A stretch of 64,000 nt of DNA, taken from assembly GCF_036711975.1 (NCBI RefSeq), contig NC_091976.1:23932001-23996000 (forward strand). The letters are read 5' to 3'. The notes under the pieces were generated by a model. The model had not been told where the DNA came from, made no database searches, and saw only the letters and a program-made list of their open reading frames with translations. The position numbers and the translations under genes were made by a program. Positions 44,378 through 56,879 of this stretch are shown piece after piece. The stretch comes from Onthophagus taurus. Its lineage: Eukaryota; Arthropoda; Insecta; Coleoptera; Scarabaeidae. Position 1 is the stretch's first letter; each line of letters begins with the position of its first letter.

Positions 44378-47300
44378 TTAAGCTTCTACTTTTGGCGCTG
44401 ATGCTCCATTAGTTGCCGCTGGGCGGGCTAAAATAAATCAAAATTAATTAAATAATTATTAAATCAAAAAAAATGTTACACTTACGTCTTCTTTTAGCAC
44501 CACCACCAAAGATAATTTTCTCAATAACAGTCATCGGTGATTCAAACAAAACGTACCAAATCAAAGCGATCGTAACAACTTGTAATAAATCACCCAAAAA
44601 CATATGGATCAATTCAAAATCACCAAATTGTCCTTCATATTGCATCTTAGCAACGCTTAATAACAACGAGCTTATATGCACCAAATACATCGAATAAGTC
44701 AGCTTTGAAAGTGTTTGGAAGATACCGATTGATAAAACCCAATTGAAAATACCCCCGCGACCTTTCATACAAGCGAAAACAACCCAAGTTAACCCAATCG
44801 CCCAAGCTGGGCGATGAAAAGCTAAATAAAAAGCGCTCGTTACTCGGTTATAATCGTAAGTTTCGGTATTTCCTGGAAATACGCAAGCTATCATTCCAAC
44901 GACGACACAAGCCCAAATAAATAAATTTAACCACCAAGGAATTGTTAATTTAGCATCTCTAAATTCGTGAAGTAAAGTGCCGGCTATTATTCCAACTAAC
45001 CAAGCTGAAAGTCTTGTGTGCATTGGGTAATAAGAATAATCGTAGTAAGGTTGTGAGAATCTAAAAAATAAATTGTTATTGATAAATCGTACATCAAAAT
45101 TAATAACTTACATTGGAGTGTCGTAAACGTAAGGAATCACCCAAGCAACAATCATACTAGCTGCTAAAAGAATTGGAAGAATAATTTTTAACATGATTTT
45201 TCGATATTTAACTAATGGTATTAAAACAATAGGTGAAAGAATGAATATTTGCATGTCCATAGATAAGTACCAAGTATGCAAAAGACACTAAAAGAAAAAA
45301 AATCAATTAAAAATACGGTTATATCATATTATTAGTAAAATATGACGTTTGTTAGAAGTGAGGTTCATTATTAAAGTTGTTTTCTACAAAAACGGTTTGG
45401 AATTAAGAAATGAAACTTTATCCAGTTATTAAGGAAAGTTTAAGGTTGGATTGTGCCCAATTATGTGTTTCTAGGAATTTTTTAATTAAGAATCTTCAAA
45501 AGTTGAGAATTTGAATTTGACGTTTATTGAAAGTGAGGTTAAAAAAAAATTGTTTTCTCCAAAACGGTTTGGAATTAAGAAATGAAACTTTATCCAGTTA
45601 TTAAGGAAAGTTTAAGCTTAGGTTGTGCCAAATTTTGTGTTTCTAGGATGAACAGCTTTTTTATTACAAATTTTCAAAAGTTCAGAATTTGAATTTGACG
45701 TTTATTGAAAGTGAGGTTAAAGAAAAAATTGTTTTCTCCAAAACGGTTTGGAATTAAGAAATGAAACTTTATCCAGTTATTAAGAAAAGCTCAAGCTTAG
45801 GTTGTGCCAAATTTTGTGTTTCTAGGATGAACAGCTTTTTTATTACAAATTTTCAAAAGTTGAGAATTTGAATTTGACGTTTATTGAAAATGAGGTTAAA
45901 CAAAAAGTTGTTTTCTCTAAAACAGTTTGGAAATAAGAAATGAAACTTTATCCAGTTATTAAGGAAAGTTCAAGCTTAGGTTGTGCCAAATTTTGTGTTT
46001 CTAGGATGAACAATTTTTGTATTACAAATCTACAAAAGTTGTGAATTTGAATTTGACGTTTATTGAAAGTGAGGTTAAAGAAAGAATTGTATTCTCCAAA
46101 ACGGTTTGGAATTAAGAAATGAAACTTCATCCAGTTATTAAGGAAGCTTTAAGCTTAGGTTGTATCAAATTTTGTATTTCTACGATGAATAATTTTTTAA
46201 TTAAAAATCTTCAAAAGTTGTGGATTTGAATTTGACGCTATTGAAAGTGAGGTTAAAGAAAAAATTGTTTTCTCCAAAACAGTTCGGAATTTAATAATGA
46301 AACTTTATCCAGTTATTAATTAAAGTTTAAGCTTAAGTTGTGCCAAATTTTGTGTTTCTAGGATGAACAGCTTTTTTATTACAAATTTTCAAAAGTTAAA
46401 GATTCAAGGATCAACAATTTTTTTATTACAAATCAACAAAAGTTGTGAATTTGAAGTTTATTGAATGAGAGGTTAAAGAAAAAATTGTATTCTCCAAAAC
46501 GGTTATTTTTTATTACAAATTTTCAAATGTTGTGAATTTGAATTTGACATTTATTGAAAGCGAGGTTAAACAAAAAGTTGTTTTCCCAAAACAGTTTGGA
46601 AATAAGAAATGAAACTTTATCCAGTTATTAAGGAAAGTTCAAGCTTAGGTTGTGCCAAATTTTGTGTTTCTAGGATGAACAATTTTTGTATTACAAATCT
46701 ACAAAAGTTGTGAATTTGAATTTGACGTTTATTGAAAGTGAGGTTAAAGAAAAAATTGTTTTCTCCAAAACGGTTTGGAATTAAGAAATGAAACTTTATC
46801 CAGTCATTAAAGAAACTTTATTATGTGATTCAAGGATCAACAATTTTTTTATTACAAATCAACAAAAGTTGTGAATTTGAAGTTTATTGAATGAGAGGTT
46901 AAAGAAAAAATTGTATTCTCCAAAACGGTTATTTTTTATTACAAATTTTCAAATGTTGTGAATTTGAATTTGACATTTATTGAAAGCGAGGTTAAACAAA
47001 AAGTTGTTTTCCCAAAACAGTTTGGAAATAAGAAATGAAACTTTATCCAGTTATTAAGGAAAGTTCAAGCTTAGGTTGTGCCAAATTTTGTGTTTCTAGG
47101 ATGAACAATTTTTGTATTACAAATCTACAAAAGTTGTGAATTTGAATTTGACGTTTATTGAAAGTGAGGTTAAAGAAAAAATTGTTTTCACCAAAACGGT
47201 TTGGAATTAAGAAATGAAACTTTATCCAGTTATTAAGGAAACTTTAATCTTAGGTTGTATCAAATTTTGTGTTCCTACGATGAATGATTTTGTTATTAAG

Positions 47301-49390
47301 AATTTTCAAAAGTTGTGAATTTGAATTTGACGTTTATCGAAAGTGAGGTTAAAGAAAAAATTGTATTCTCCAAAACGGTTTAGAATTAAGAAATGAAACT
47401 TTAGACAGTTATTAAGGAAACTTTAAGCTTTGGTTATACCAAATTTTGTGTTTCTAGGATCAACAATTTTTTTATTACAAATTTTCAAATGCTGTAAATT
47501 TGAATTTGATGTTTATTGAAAGTGAGATTAGAGAAAAAATTGTTTTCTCCAAAACGGTTTGGAATTAAGAAATGAAACTTTACCCAGTTATTAAGTAAAC
47601 TTTAAGCTTAGGTTGTACCAAATTTTGTGTATCTAGGATCAATAATTTTTTGATTAAGAATTTTCAAAAGTTGTGAATTTGAATTTGACGTTTATTGAAA
47701 GTGTGGTCAAAGAAAAAACTTTTAGAAGCTTTATCCAGTTATTAAGGAAAGTTTGTACTTAAAGCTATAAAAAACTCACCATTCCATTTGAATCTAAATA
47801 ATTTTGATAATAAAAGAAAAATGATGCCCATCGTTCCAAACATTTATCCCTTAAATTATGTACAAACATTGGCCATACTGGTCCAGATCCGAAATGAACA
47901 TAAACAGAAACGTGAAGGAAATAAACAATAGCTAAAGCAGGAGTAAGTCTAAAAATAAAAAGTTATACACATATTAAATCAATTCTCTTTTTTACCTCAA
48001 ATATCGATGAACCCAAAACATAATAATATTAAACTTAGCATTTGGTCTACTTTGCGATTTGATGAATAACATTGCTGATAATAATCCGCTGAGGAATAAG
48101 AAAGAGTCGACTGCGGAACCTGCTCCTTGAGCATATTGAGAGTACATCCTATGTGCCCAAACCCAAACGTAATCGGCGTTTACATACGGTAAAACTTGGG
48201 CGATTGAAAATCTATGGCCCAAAATAACCCAGAAAATACTAAAAACTCTCAAACCATCGAGACAGGAAATTCTGTTTGCGCTAGTTGAAACATTGTGAAG
48301 TTCTTTGAAATTTCGTACGAATGAGAAGGCTAAAAACCATTGAGATGGTTCTTTTCCTTTCCTTGTCATTTGGACATCGTATAAGGTGCCACATACGTTT
48401 AATAAGATGATAACACCAATGAAGATACTAAAAATAAATAAAATAAACATTTACATCTGTAAATTTTGAATACTTAATTACCAAAAAGCTAAATCAACAT
48501 TGCTAAATCCTTCCATAGTAGGTTCACTTTGACACAAAGCGTCATCGTTAGGAGCAACTAATTGATTAAAAATATTTTGTACATCTAAGGGTAATTGTAA
48601 AGAAAAATAACCATGAACTTCACTTGGTGTACAAGCATCCGGGATACAAATCGAAAAAGTAACATATCCTCCTTTTGTGTCTTCAATGGGATACCCAGAT
48701 CTTGAGTTAATCTTGGTTTTGTTAATATTAATATAATTTTGAAAGACACTTCTAGGTCCAAGAGAGTTCTAAAAAAAAAATTTGTTAAATACGTATTTAT
48801 TATTTTAATGATTTTTATCTACCCCAACGGTTTTGATTGAAGATGACTTTTCATTTTGTACCGTAATATCTGGTACTGCTGAAACTAATCCTGCCAAACA
48901 ATGTTTACCATAAATTTCAACTCCATCTTTTTTATACTCAACCCGCATACATTGCGGGAAATTTCCCAAAAGATTTCTGTTTCCATCGAAAACACCCACG
49001 GGAAATTTAGCAGAGGCATCAAATACTAAATAAATTAATGATTATTTCAAAATAATATTCGTTAAATTATCATTGTTAAAGGTTTTGTGATAACATTCAA
49101 TAGAAACAATTAAAAGTGTACTTAAAACGGATTGTAAATCCCTGTTTCAATTTGTTTTAAATTAGTGATAAAAATGTATTAAATTAAATTAAAATAAAGA
49201 TTCTTTTCTTACAATTCCAAGCCCACGCTTCCATCTTCGTAAGCGCAATGTAATAAATATCTAATTGCTTTTTACATTCCGAGCTGATATCCACCTCTCG
49301 TTCCGAATTGATTTTAACATTTTGAGAATTGAAAATGTCTTGAGCACCGATTAATGGCACCAAAAAAACGAGAATTAAAAACCGAACCAT
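44378..49390 (-). CDS. NRF-6-like / acyltransferase-3 membrane protein, complete copy
   Basis: Eight exons on the minus strand, 49213-49390, 48823-49025, 48482-48768, 47996-48427, 47780-47948, 45112-45287, 44486-45060 and 44378-44427, join with consistent phases to 689 residues. A signal peptide (FLILVFLVPLIGAQ) precedes the Cys-containing NRF domain (LFDASAKFPVGVFDG, NFPQCMRV, CIPDACTPSEVHGY). The acyltransferase-3 part starts ISCLDGLRVFSIFWVILGHR with the family's conserved His, and continues with about ten membrane segments (VDSFLFLSGLLSAM, TWYLSMDMQIFILSP, MHTRLSAWLVGIIAGTLL, KLTYSMYLVH). C. elegans NRF-6 and relatives affect lipid or drug transport across epithelia; a similar role is inferred. 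The intron 45288-47779 is mostly a tandem array. A truncated second copy lies upstream at 51501-55779. Confidence 0.88.
45330..47760. repeat. Intronic tandem array, about 178 bp unit (left copy)
   Basis: About 13 imperfect copies of a unit with GAATTTGACGTTTATTGAAA, GTTTGGAATTAAGAAATGAA and CTTTATCCAGTTATTAAGGA fill the large intron of the NRF-6-like gene. Some units are shortened, and one 380 bp block with TTCAAGGATCAACAA is itself repeated, showing a second level of duplication. There are no terminal inverted repeats. Confidence 0.85.
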
Positions 49391-50489
49391 TTTGGATGGT
49401 TCTCGCTGTAAAACTGAACAAAAAGGGGATTGTTTCGACGATGTTAATCGAGATTATAGGATCGTTAGTGGTCCGAAAAAGATAAACATTGAGTGGTTTT
49501 GATTTGTGCATCAGATTACAAACCAAAAAGTACTTCTAATGATAATCGAACTGCGTATACACTTTTTAAATTAAATTAGGACTAGAAAAAAATAATATCT
49601 TAAATTGTACCCAATTCAGTTATGCGAACAAAAACGGACTTTGTTAAGTAAGTTTTATGAGTAATTTTATATCTTGGGATAAATAAAGAAAACAATTTGA
49701 TTGATTATAATCCAAATCATTTTGTTTTCTTACACCTAAATGGAATGTTAGATATACCTTGACCTCCATGTTGATACAGTGACTTGAACAATCACTTTGA
49801 TAAGAGTTGAGTGCCATCATTTTCATTACTAATCAAAATTAATAATCAAAGTTATTTATAATTTGAAAGATGTTTAATTGTTTCCCTGATAACGAACTGA
49901 GTTTGTGACATCACTTTATTTTTTACATTTCAAAATTGTTTCAAGTACTGATGACAACCTTGAAATCACTTATAATTAACAAATCGAAAATTTATTAACA
50001 TTAATTTATAACTCAAGAGGTTTAACAAATTAAAAAAAAAAACATTGGAATTAATTATTTGTGAAATAAAGCTTTTTGCTTTTTTATGCACGACTTGAAT
50101 TAGAAAGTTGAGCTTTTTTGAGTTAATATGAGTTCAGATTTGTGAAAATATCACTACGGCATTAATTTAGAATAAATTTAGTATAAATTTGGGTTTAGGT
50201 CCCAATAATAAGTATAAAGTGTTGAAGTTTTTGTTTTTTTTAAGGTATAAATAACTATTACCCCTTAAATATTATATGACACTACCACTTTGATAAGAAT
50301 TGAATGCCAACATTTTTATTACTAATCAAAATCAATAATCAAAGTTATTATATTTATAATTTGAAAGATGTATAATTGATAACCAGCTGAGTTTGTGACA
50401 TCACATTACTTTTTACATTTCAAAATTGTTTCGAGTACTGATGACAACCTTAAAATCACTAATAATTATCAAATTTATTAATATTAATT
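49391..50489. other. Upstream region of the complete NRF-6-like gene
   Basis: This holds the promoter side of the minus-strand gene and AT-rich spacer. An internal near-repeat exists: 49788-49935 and 50281-50425 both contain CACTTTGATAAGA, TAATCAAAGTTAT and GAGTTTGTGACATCAC. No coding sequence is recognised. Confidence 0.5.
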
Positions 50490-51254
50490 TATAAGTCAAT
50501 CTCATCAAAGTCATTGAACACAGTTGAGATTCAGAATATAATACCTTCATAATATATCCTCCTCAGCATCTTTTTCGCCAATGTTGTTTTGTAGAGCAGT
50601 GCAAAAATAAGGAGCTTATAATCCTTAAAAATCAATATTAATATCTTCATCAAATAAATTCGCCTAGATATTTTATAACTTCTTTCCATGCAGCCACAAA
50701 ATTAAAACTCGTCGATTTTAAATTGTAAATTTTTTAAATTTTCCTTCTTCATCCTTCAATACCACCATTAAGTTCGTCTAAAAATTCGTTACATTCGTTT
50801 AGTAGCTGAAAAACATTCAAGTTTGCCATCTTCTGAACGAAAAATGTTTATAGATGGGTGATCAAAAAAGTTGTCTAAAAGCAATAAACATTTCACATCA
50901 TCTGGTGGTATCAAGCTGATTCTCTTGAAATTTCTTGACTGCAGGTATAAATTCTGTAAAAGAACAATTTTTGAAAATTGTATTTGTTGTAAACCATGCC
51001 TTTTGGAAATTATAACATGAAACTGGAAGACTATTCATTGTGTCTTTTAAAATTCGAGGTTTACAAGATTTCCCAATAGAGCAACTTGGGGAATAACCCG
51101 TACCTCTATCTATGAGCGCTAACATTTATATTTAACTATACTATTTATAAACTACTGATGTATTAAATAGATAACATTCAATAGTGTCTTAAAAATATTT
51201 ATCCATTATATCCGAAGTCCGTTCGAACGCGGTCGATTATATCGCGGTTTTATT
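50490..51254 (-). mobile_element. Tigger/pogo-like transposase relic (left copy)
   Basis: On the minus strand from 51125 the reading gives MLALIDRGTGYSPSCSIGKS, then KPRILKDTMNSLPVSCYNF, FKNCSFTEFIPAVKKFQE, LLLLDNFFDHPSINIFRSED and further broken phrases to about 50490. This is the DDE domain of Tigger/jerky-type pogo elements, including the second catalytic Asp (LLLLDN). The right end carries the terminal phrase GTTCGAACGCGG...TATATCGCGGTTTTA. The frame is broken several times. The left end is not identified. Confidence 0.75.
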
Positions 51255-51277
51255 GTAATTGTAAATCAATTAATATA

Positions 51278-51449
51278 CAGGTGTGCCAAATGTCTGGAAT
51301 ATTGTCAATAACTTCGCCATTTGTGTAACCTACTTTGATTGTAATTTGCTGATTTAATATTTTCAGAGAATAAATTTTTTCTCGATTTTTTTCTAATACA
51401 TATGATTTGATATGTTCATCGCGTAGAGGGATTTATCCTCTATTAAAAT
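51278..51449. mobile_element. MITE fragment cut by the duplication breakpoint
   Basis: CAGGTGTGCCAAATGTCTGG and the next 150 bp match the left part of the complete MITE at 57665-58034. The sequence stops matching at 51449, where the right copy of the tandem duplication begins. The duplication therefore happened after this MITE inserted. Confidence 0.75.
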
Positions 51450-51500
51450 AATAAAAATAAATTGTTATTGATAAATCGTACATCAAAATTAATAACTTAC

Positions 51501-54500
51501 ATTGGAGTGTCGTAAACGTAAGGAATCACCCAAGCAACAATCATACTAGCTGCTAAAAGAATTGGAAGAATAATTTTTAACATGATTTTTCGATATTTAA
51601 CTAATGGTATTAAAACAATAGGTGAAAGAATGAATATTTGCATGTCCATAGATAAGTACCAAGTATGCAAAAGACACTAAAAGAAAAAAAATCAATTAAA
51701 AATACGGTTATATCATATTATTAGTAAAATATGACGTTTGTTAGAAGTGAGGTTCATTATTAAAGTTGTTTTCTACAAAAACGGTTTGGAATTAAGAAAT
51801 GAAACTTTATCCAGTTATTAAGGAAAGTTTAAGGTTGGATTGTGCCCAATTATGTGTTTCTAGGAATTTTTTAATTAAGAATCTTCAAAAGTTGAGAATT
51901 TGAATTTGACGTTTATTGAAAGTGAGGTTAAAAAAAAATTGTTTTCTCCAAAACGGTTTGGAATTAAGAAATGAAACTTTATCCAGTTATTAAGGAAAGT
52001 TTAAGCTTAGGTTGTGCCAAATTTTGTGTTTCTAGGATGAACAGCTTTTTTATTACAAATTTTCAAAAGTTCAGAATTTGAATTTGACGTTTATTGAAAG
52101 TGAGGTTAAAGAAAAAATTGTTTTCTCCAAAACGGTTTGGAATTAAGAAATGAAACTTTATCCAGTTATTAAGAAAAGCTCAAGCTTAGGTTGTGCCAAA
52201 TTTTGTGTTTCTAGGATGAACAGCTTTTTTATTACAAATTTTCAAAAGTTGAGAATTTGAATTTGACGTTTATTGAAAATGAGGTTAAACAAAAAGTTGT
52301 TTTCTCTAAAACAGTTTGGAAATAAGAAATGAAACTTTATCCAGTTATTAAGGAAAGTTCAAGCTTAGGTTGTGCCAAATTTTGTGTTTCTAGGATGAAC
52401 AATTTTTGTATTACAAATCTACAAAAGTTGTGAATTTGAATTTGACGTTTATTGAAAGTAAGGTTAAAGAAAGAATTGTATTCTCCAAAACGGTTTGGAA
52501 TTAAGAAATGAAACTTCATCCAGTTATTAAGGAAGCTTTAAGCTTAGGTTGTATCAAATTTTGTATTTCTACGATGAATAATTTTTTAATTAAAAATCTT
52601 CAAAAGTTGTGGATTTGAATTTGACGCTATTGAAAGTGAGGTTAAAGAAAAAATTGTTTTCTCCAAAACAGTTCGGAATTTAATAATGAAACTTTATCCA
52701 GTTATTAATTAAAGTTTAAGCTTAAGTTGTGCCAAATTTTGTGTTTCTAGGATGAACAGCTTTTTTATTACAAATTTTCAAAAGTTAAAGATTCAAGGAT
52801 CAACAATTTTTTTATTACAAATCAACAAAAGTTGTGAATTTGAAGTTTATTGAATGAGAGGTTAAAGAAAAAATTGTATTCTCCAAAACGGTTATTTTTT
52901 ATTACAAATTTTCAAATGTTGTGAATTTGAATTTGACATTTATTGAAAGCGAGGTTAAACAAAAAGTTGTTTTCCCAAAACAGTTTGGAAATAAGAAATG
53001 AAACTTTATCCAGTTATTAAGGAAAGTTCAAGCTTAGGTTGTGCCAAATTTTGTGTTTCTAGGATGAACAATTTTTGTATTACAAATCTACAAAAGTTGT
53101 GAATTTGAATTTGACGTTTATTGAAAGTGAGGTTAAAGAAAAAATTGTTTTCTCCAAAACGGTTTGGAATTAAGAAATGAAACTTTATCCAGTCATTAAA
53201 GAAACTTTATTATGTGATTCAAGGATCAACAATTTTTTTATTACAAATCAACAAAAGTTGTGAATTTGAAGTTTATTGAATGAGAGGTTAAAGAAAAAAT
53301 TGTATTCTCCAAAACGGTTATTTTTTATTACAAATTTTCAAATGTTGTGAATTTGAATTTGACATTTATTGAAAGCGAGGTTAAACAAAAAGTTGTTTTC
53401 CCAAAACAGTTTGGAAATAAGAAATGAAACTTTATCCAGTTATTAAGGAAAGTTCAAGCTTAGGTTGTGCCAAATTTTGTGTTTCTAGGATGAACAATTT
53501 TTGTATTACAAATCTACAAAAGTTGTGAATTTGAATTTGACGTTTATTGAAAGTGAGGTTAAAGAAAAAATTGTTTTCACCAAAACGGTTTGGAATTAAG
53601 AAATGAAACTTTATCCAGTTATTAAGGAAACTTTAATCTTAGGTTGTATCAAATTTTGTGTTCCTACGATGAATGATTTTGTTATTAAGAATTTTCAAAA
53701 GTTGTGAATTTGAATTTGACGTTTATCGAAAGTGAGGTTAAAGAAAAAATTGTATTCTCCAAAACGGTTTAGAATTAAGAAATGAAACTTTAGACAGTTA
53801 TTAAGGAAACTTTAAGCTTTGGTTATACCAAATTTTGTGTTTCTAGGATCAACAATTTTTTTATTACAAATTTTCAAATGCTGTAAATTTGAATTTGATG
53901 TTTATTGAAAGTGAGATTAGAGAAAAAATTGTTTTCTCCAAAACGGTTTGGAATTAAGAAATGAAACTTTACCCAGTTATTAAGTAAACTTTAAGCTTAG
54001 GTTGTACCAAATTTTGTGTATCTAGGATCAATAATTTTTTGATTAAGAATTTTCAAAAGTTGTGAATTTGAATTTGACGTTTATTGAAAGTGTGGTCAAA
54101 GAAAAAACTTTTAGAAGCTTTATCCAGTTATTAAGGAAAGTTTGTACTTAAAGCTATAAAAAACTCACCATTCCATTTGAATCTAAATAATTTTGATAAT
54201 AAAAGAAAAATGATGCCCATCGTTCCAAACATTTATCCCTTAAATTATGTACAAACATTGGCCATACTGGTCCAGATCCGAAATGAACATAAACAGAAAC
54301 GTGAAGGAAATAAACAATAGCTAAAGCAGGAGTAAGTCTAAAAATAAAAAGTTATACACATATTAAATCAATTCTCTTTTTTACCTCAAATATCGATGAA
54401 CCCAAAACATAATAATATTAAACTTAGCATTTGGTCTACTTTGCGATTTGATGAATAACATTGCTGATAATAATCCGCTGAGGAATAAGAAAGAGTCGAC

Positions 54501-55779
54501 TGCGGAACCTGCTCCTTGAGCATATTGAGAGTACATCCTATGTGCCCAAACCCAAACGTAATCGGCGTTTACATACGGTAAAACTTGGGCGATTGAAAAT
54601 CTATGGCCCAAAATAACCCAGAAAATACTAAAAACTCTCAAACCATCGAGACAGGAAATTCTGTTTGCGCTAGTTGAAACATTGTGAAGTTCTTTGAAAT
54701 TTCGTACGAATGAGAAGGCTAAAAACCATTGAGATGGTTCTTTTCCTTTCCTTGTCATTTGGACATCGTATAAGGTGCCACATACGTTTAATAAGATGAT
54801 AACACCAATGAAGATACTAAAAATAAATAAAATAAACATTTACATCTGTAAATTTTGAATACTTAATTACCAAAAAGCTAAATCAACATTGCTAAATCCT
54901 TCCATAGTAGGTTCACTTTGACACAAAGCGTCATCGTTAGGAGCAACTAATTGATTAAAAATATTTTGTACATCTAAGGGTAATTGTAAAGAAAAATAAC
55001 CATGAACTTCACTTGGTGTACAAGCATCCGGGATACAAATCGAAAAAGTAACATATCCTCCTTTTGTGTCTTCAATGGGATACCCAGATCTTGAGTTAAT
55101 CTTGGTTTTGTTAATATTAATATAATTTTGAAAGACACTTCTAGGTCCAAGAGAGTTCTAAAAAAAAAATTTGTTAAATACGTATTTATTATTTTAATGA
55201 TTTTTATCTACCCCAACGGTTTTGATTGAAGATGACTTTTCATTTTGTACCGTAATATCTGGTACTGCTGAAACTAATCCTGCCAAACAATGTTTACCAT
55301 AAATTTCAACTCCATCTTTTTTATACTCAACCCGCATACATTGCGGGAAATTTCCCAAAAGATTTCTGTTTCCATCGAAAACACCCACGGGAAATTTAGC
55401 AGAGGCATCAAATACTAAATAAATTAATGATTATTTCAAAATAATATTCGTTAAATTATCATTGTTAAAGGTTTTGTGATAACATTCAATAGAAACAATT
55501 AAAAGTGTACTTAAAACGGATTGTAAATCCCTGTTTCAATTTGTTTTAAATTAGTGATAAAAATGTATTAAATTAAATTAAAATAAAGATTCTTTTCTTA
55601 CAATTCCAAGCCCACGCTTCCATCTTCGTAAGCGCAATGTAATAAATATCTAATTGCTTTTTACATTCCGAGCTGATATCCACCTCTCGTTCCGAATTGA
55701 TTTTAACATTTTGAGAATTGAAAATGTCTTGAGCACCGATTAATGGCACCAAAAAAACGAGAATTAAAAACCGAACCAT
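51501..55779 (-). pseudogene. NRF-6-like gene, 3'-truncated duplicate (exons 1-6)
   Basis: Exons 55602-55779, 55212-55414, 54871-55157, 54385-54816, 54169-54337 and 51501-51676 are copies of exons 1-6 of the complete gene, with no coding difference noticed. The last two exons, encoding about the last 208 residues and several membrane segments, are missing because the duplication breakpoint lies in intron 6. All six splice donors are kept. Exon 6 ends in phase 2, which fits exon 7 of the downstream copy (45060), so a read-through transcript could still make a full-length protein; splicing to downstream exons 2 or 3 would be out of frame. Without that, the product stops in the intron. I label it pseudogene, but an alternative 5' module is equally possible. 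Confidence 0.7.
51719..54149. repeat. Intronic tandem array, about 178 bp unit (right copy)
   Basis: Almost base-for-base copy of the array at 45330-47760, with one G/A difference seen at 52459 against 46070. That unit number and order are identical shows the whole array was copied once and has not been reshuffled since. Confidence 0.85.
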
Positions 55780-56879
55780 TTTGGATGGTTCTCGCTGTAA
55801 AACTGAACAAAAAGGGGATTGTTTCGACGATGTTAATCGAGATTATAGGATCGTTAGTGGTCCGAAAAAGATAAACATTGAGTGGTTTTGATTTGTGCAT
55901 CAGATTACAAACCAAAAAGTACTTCTAATGATAATCGAACTGCGTATACACTTTTTAAATTAAATTAGGACTAGAAAAAAATAATATCTTAAATTGTACC
56001 CAATTCAGTTATGCGAACAAAAACGGACTTTGTTAAGTAAGTTTTATGAGTAATTTTATATCTTGGGATAAATAAAGAAAACAATTTGATTGATTATAAT
56101 CCAAATCATTTTGTTTTCTTACACCTAAATGGAATGTTAGATATACCTTGACCTCCATGTTGATACAGTGACTTGAACAATCACTTTGATAAGAGTTGAG
56201 TGCCATCATTTTCATTACTAATCAAAATTAATAATCAAAGTTATTTATAATTTGAAAGATGTTTAATTGTTTCCCTGATAACGAACTGAGTTTGTGACAT
56301 CACTTTATTTTTTACATTTCAAAATTGTTTCAAGTACTGATGACAACCTTGAAATCACTTATAATTAACAAATCGAAAATTTATTAACATTAATTTATAA
56401 CTCAAGAGGTTTAACAAATTAATAAAAAAACATTGGAATTAATTATTTTTTAAATAAAGCTTTTTGCTTTTTTATGCACTACTTGAACTAGAAAGTTGAA
56501 CTTTTTTGAGTTAATATGAGTTCAGATTTGTACGAAACGATTTGTGAAGATATCACTACGGCATTAATTGAGAATAAATTTAGTATAAATTTGGGTTTGG
56601 GTCCTAATAATAACTATAAAGTGTTGAAGTTTTTTTTAAGGTATAAATAACTATTACTCCTTAAATATTATATGAAACTACCACTTTGATAAGAATTGAG
56701 TGCCAACATTTTTATTACTAATCAAAATCAATAATCAAAGTTATTATATTTATAATTTGAAAGATGTATAATTGATAACCAGCTGAGTTTGTGACATCAC
56801 TTTACTTTTTACATTTCAAAATTGTTTCGAGTGTTGATGACAACCTTAAAATCACTAATAATTATCAAATTTATTAACA
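55780..56879. other. Upstream region of the truncated NRF-6-like copy
   Basis: Counterpart of 49391-50489. It is identical to that region up to about 56419, then clearly diverged, with substitutions and small indels. No coding sequence is seen. Confidence 0.5.

Larger units (their letters stand above)
45064..51449. repeat. 6.39 kb direct tandem duplication, left copy
   Basis: Every landmark recurs at an offset of 6,389 bp in 51453-57837. The left edge lies in the intron before the last two exons of the NRF-6-like gene, at a shared AAAAATAAATTG. The right edge lies inside a MITE that is complete only in the right copy. From the left edge to about 50030 the two copies are almost identical (I noticed one substitution); from 50030 to the right edge there are many substitutions and small indels. 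Confidence 0.92.
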
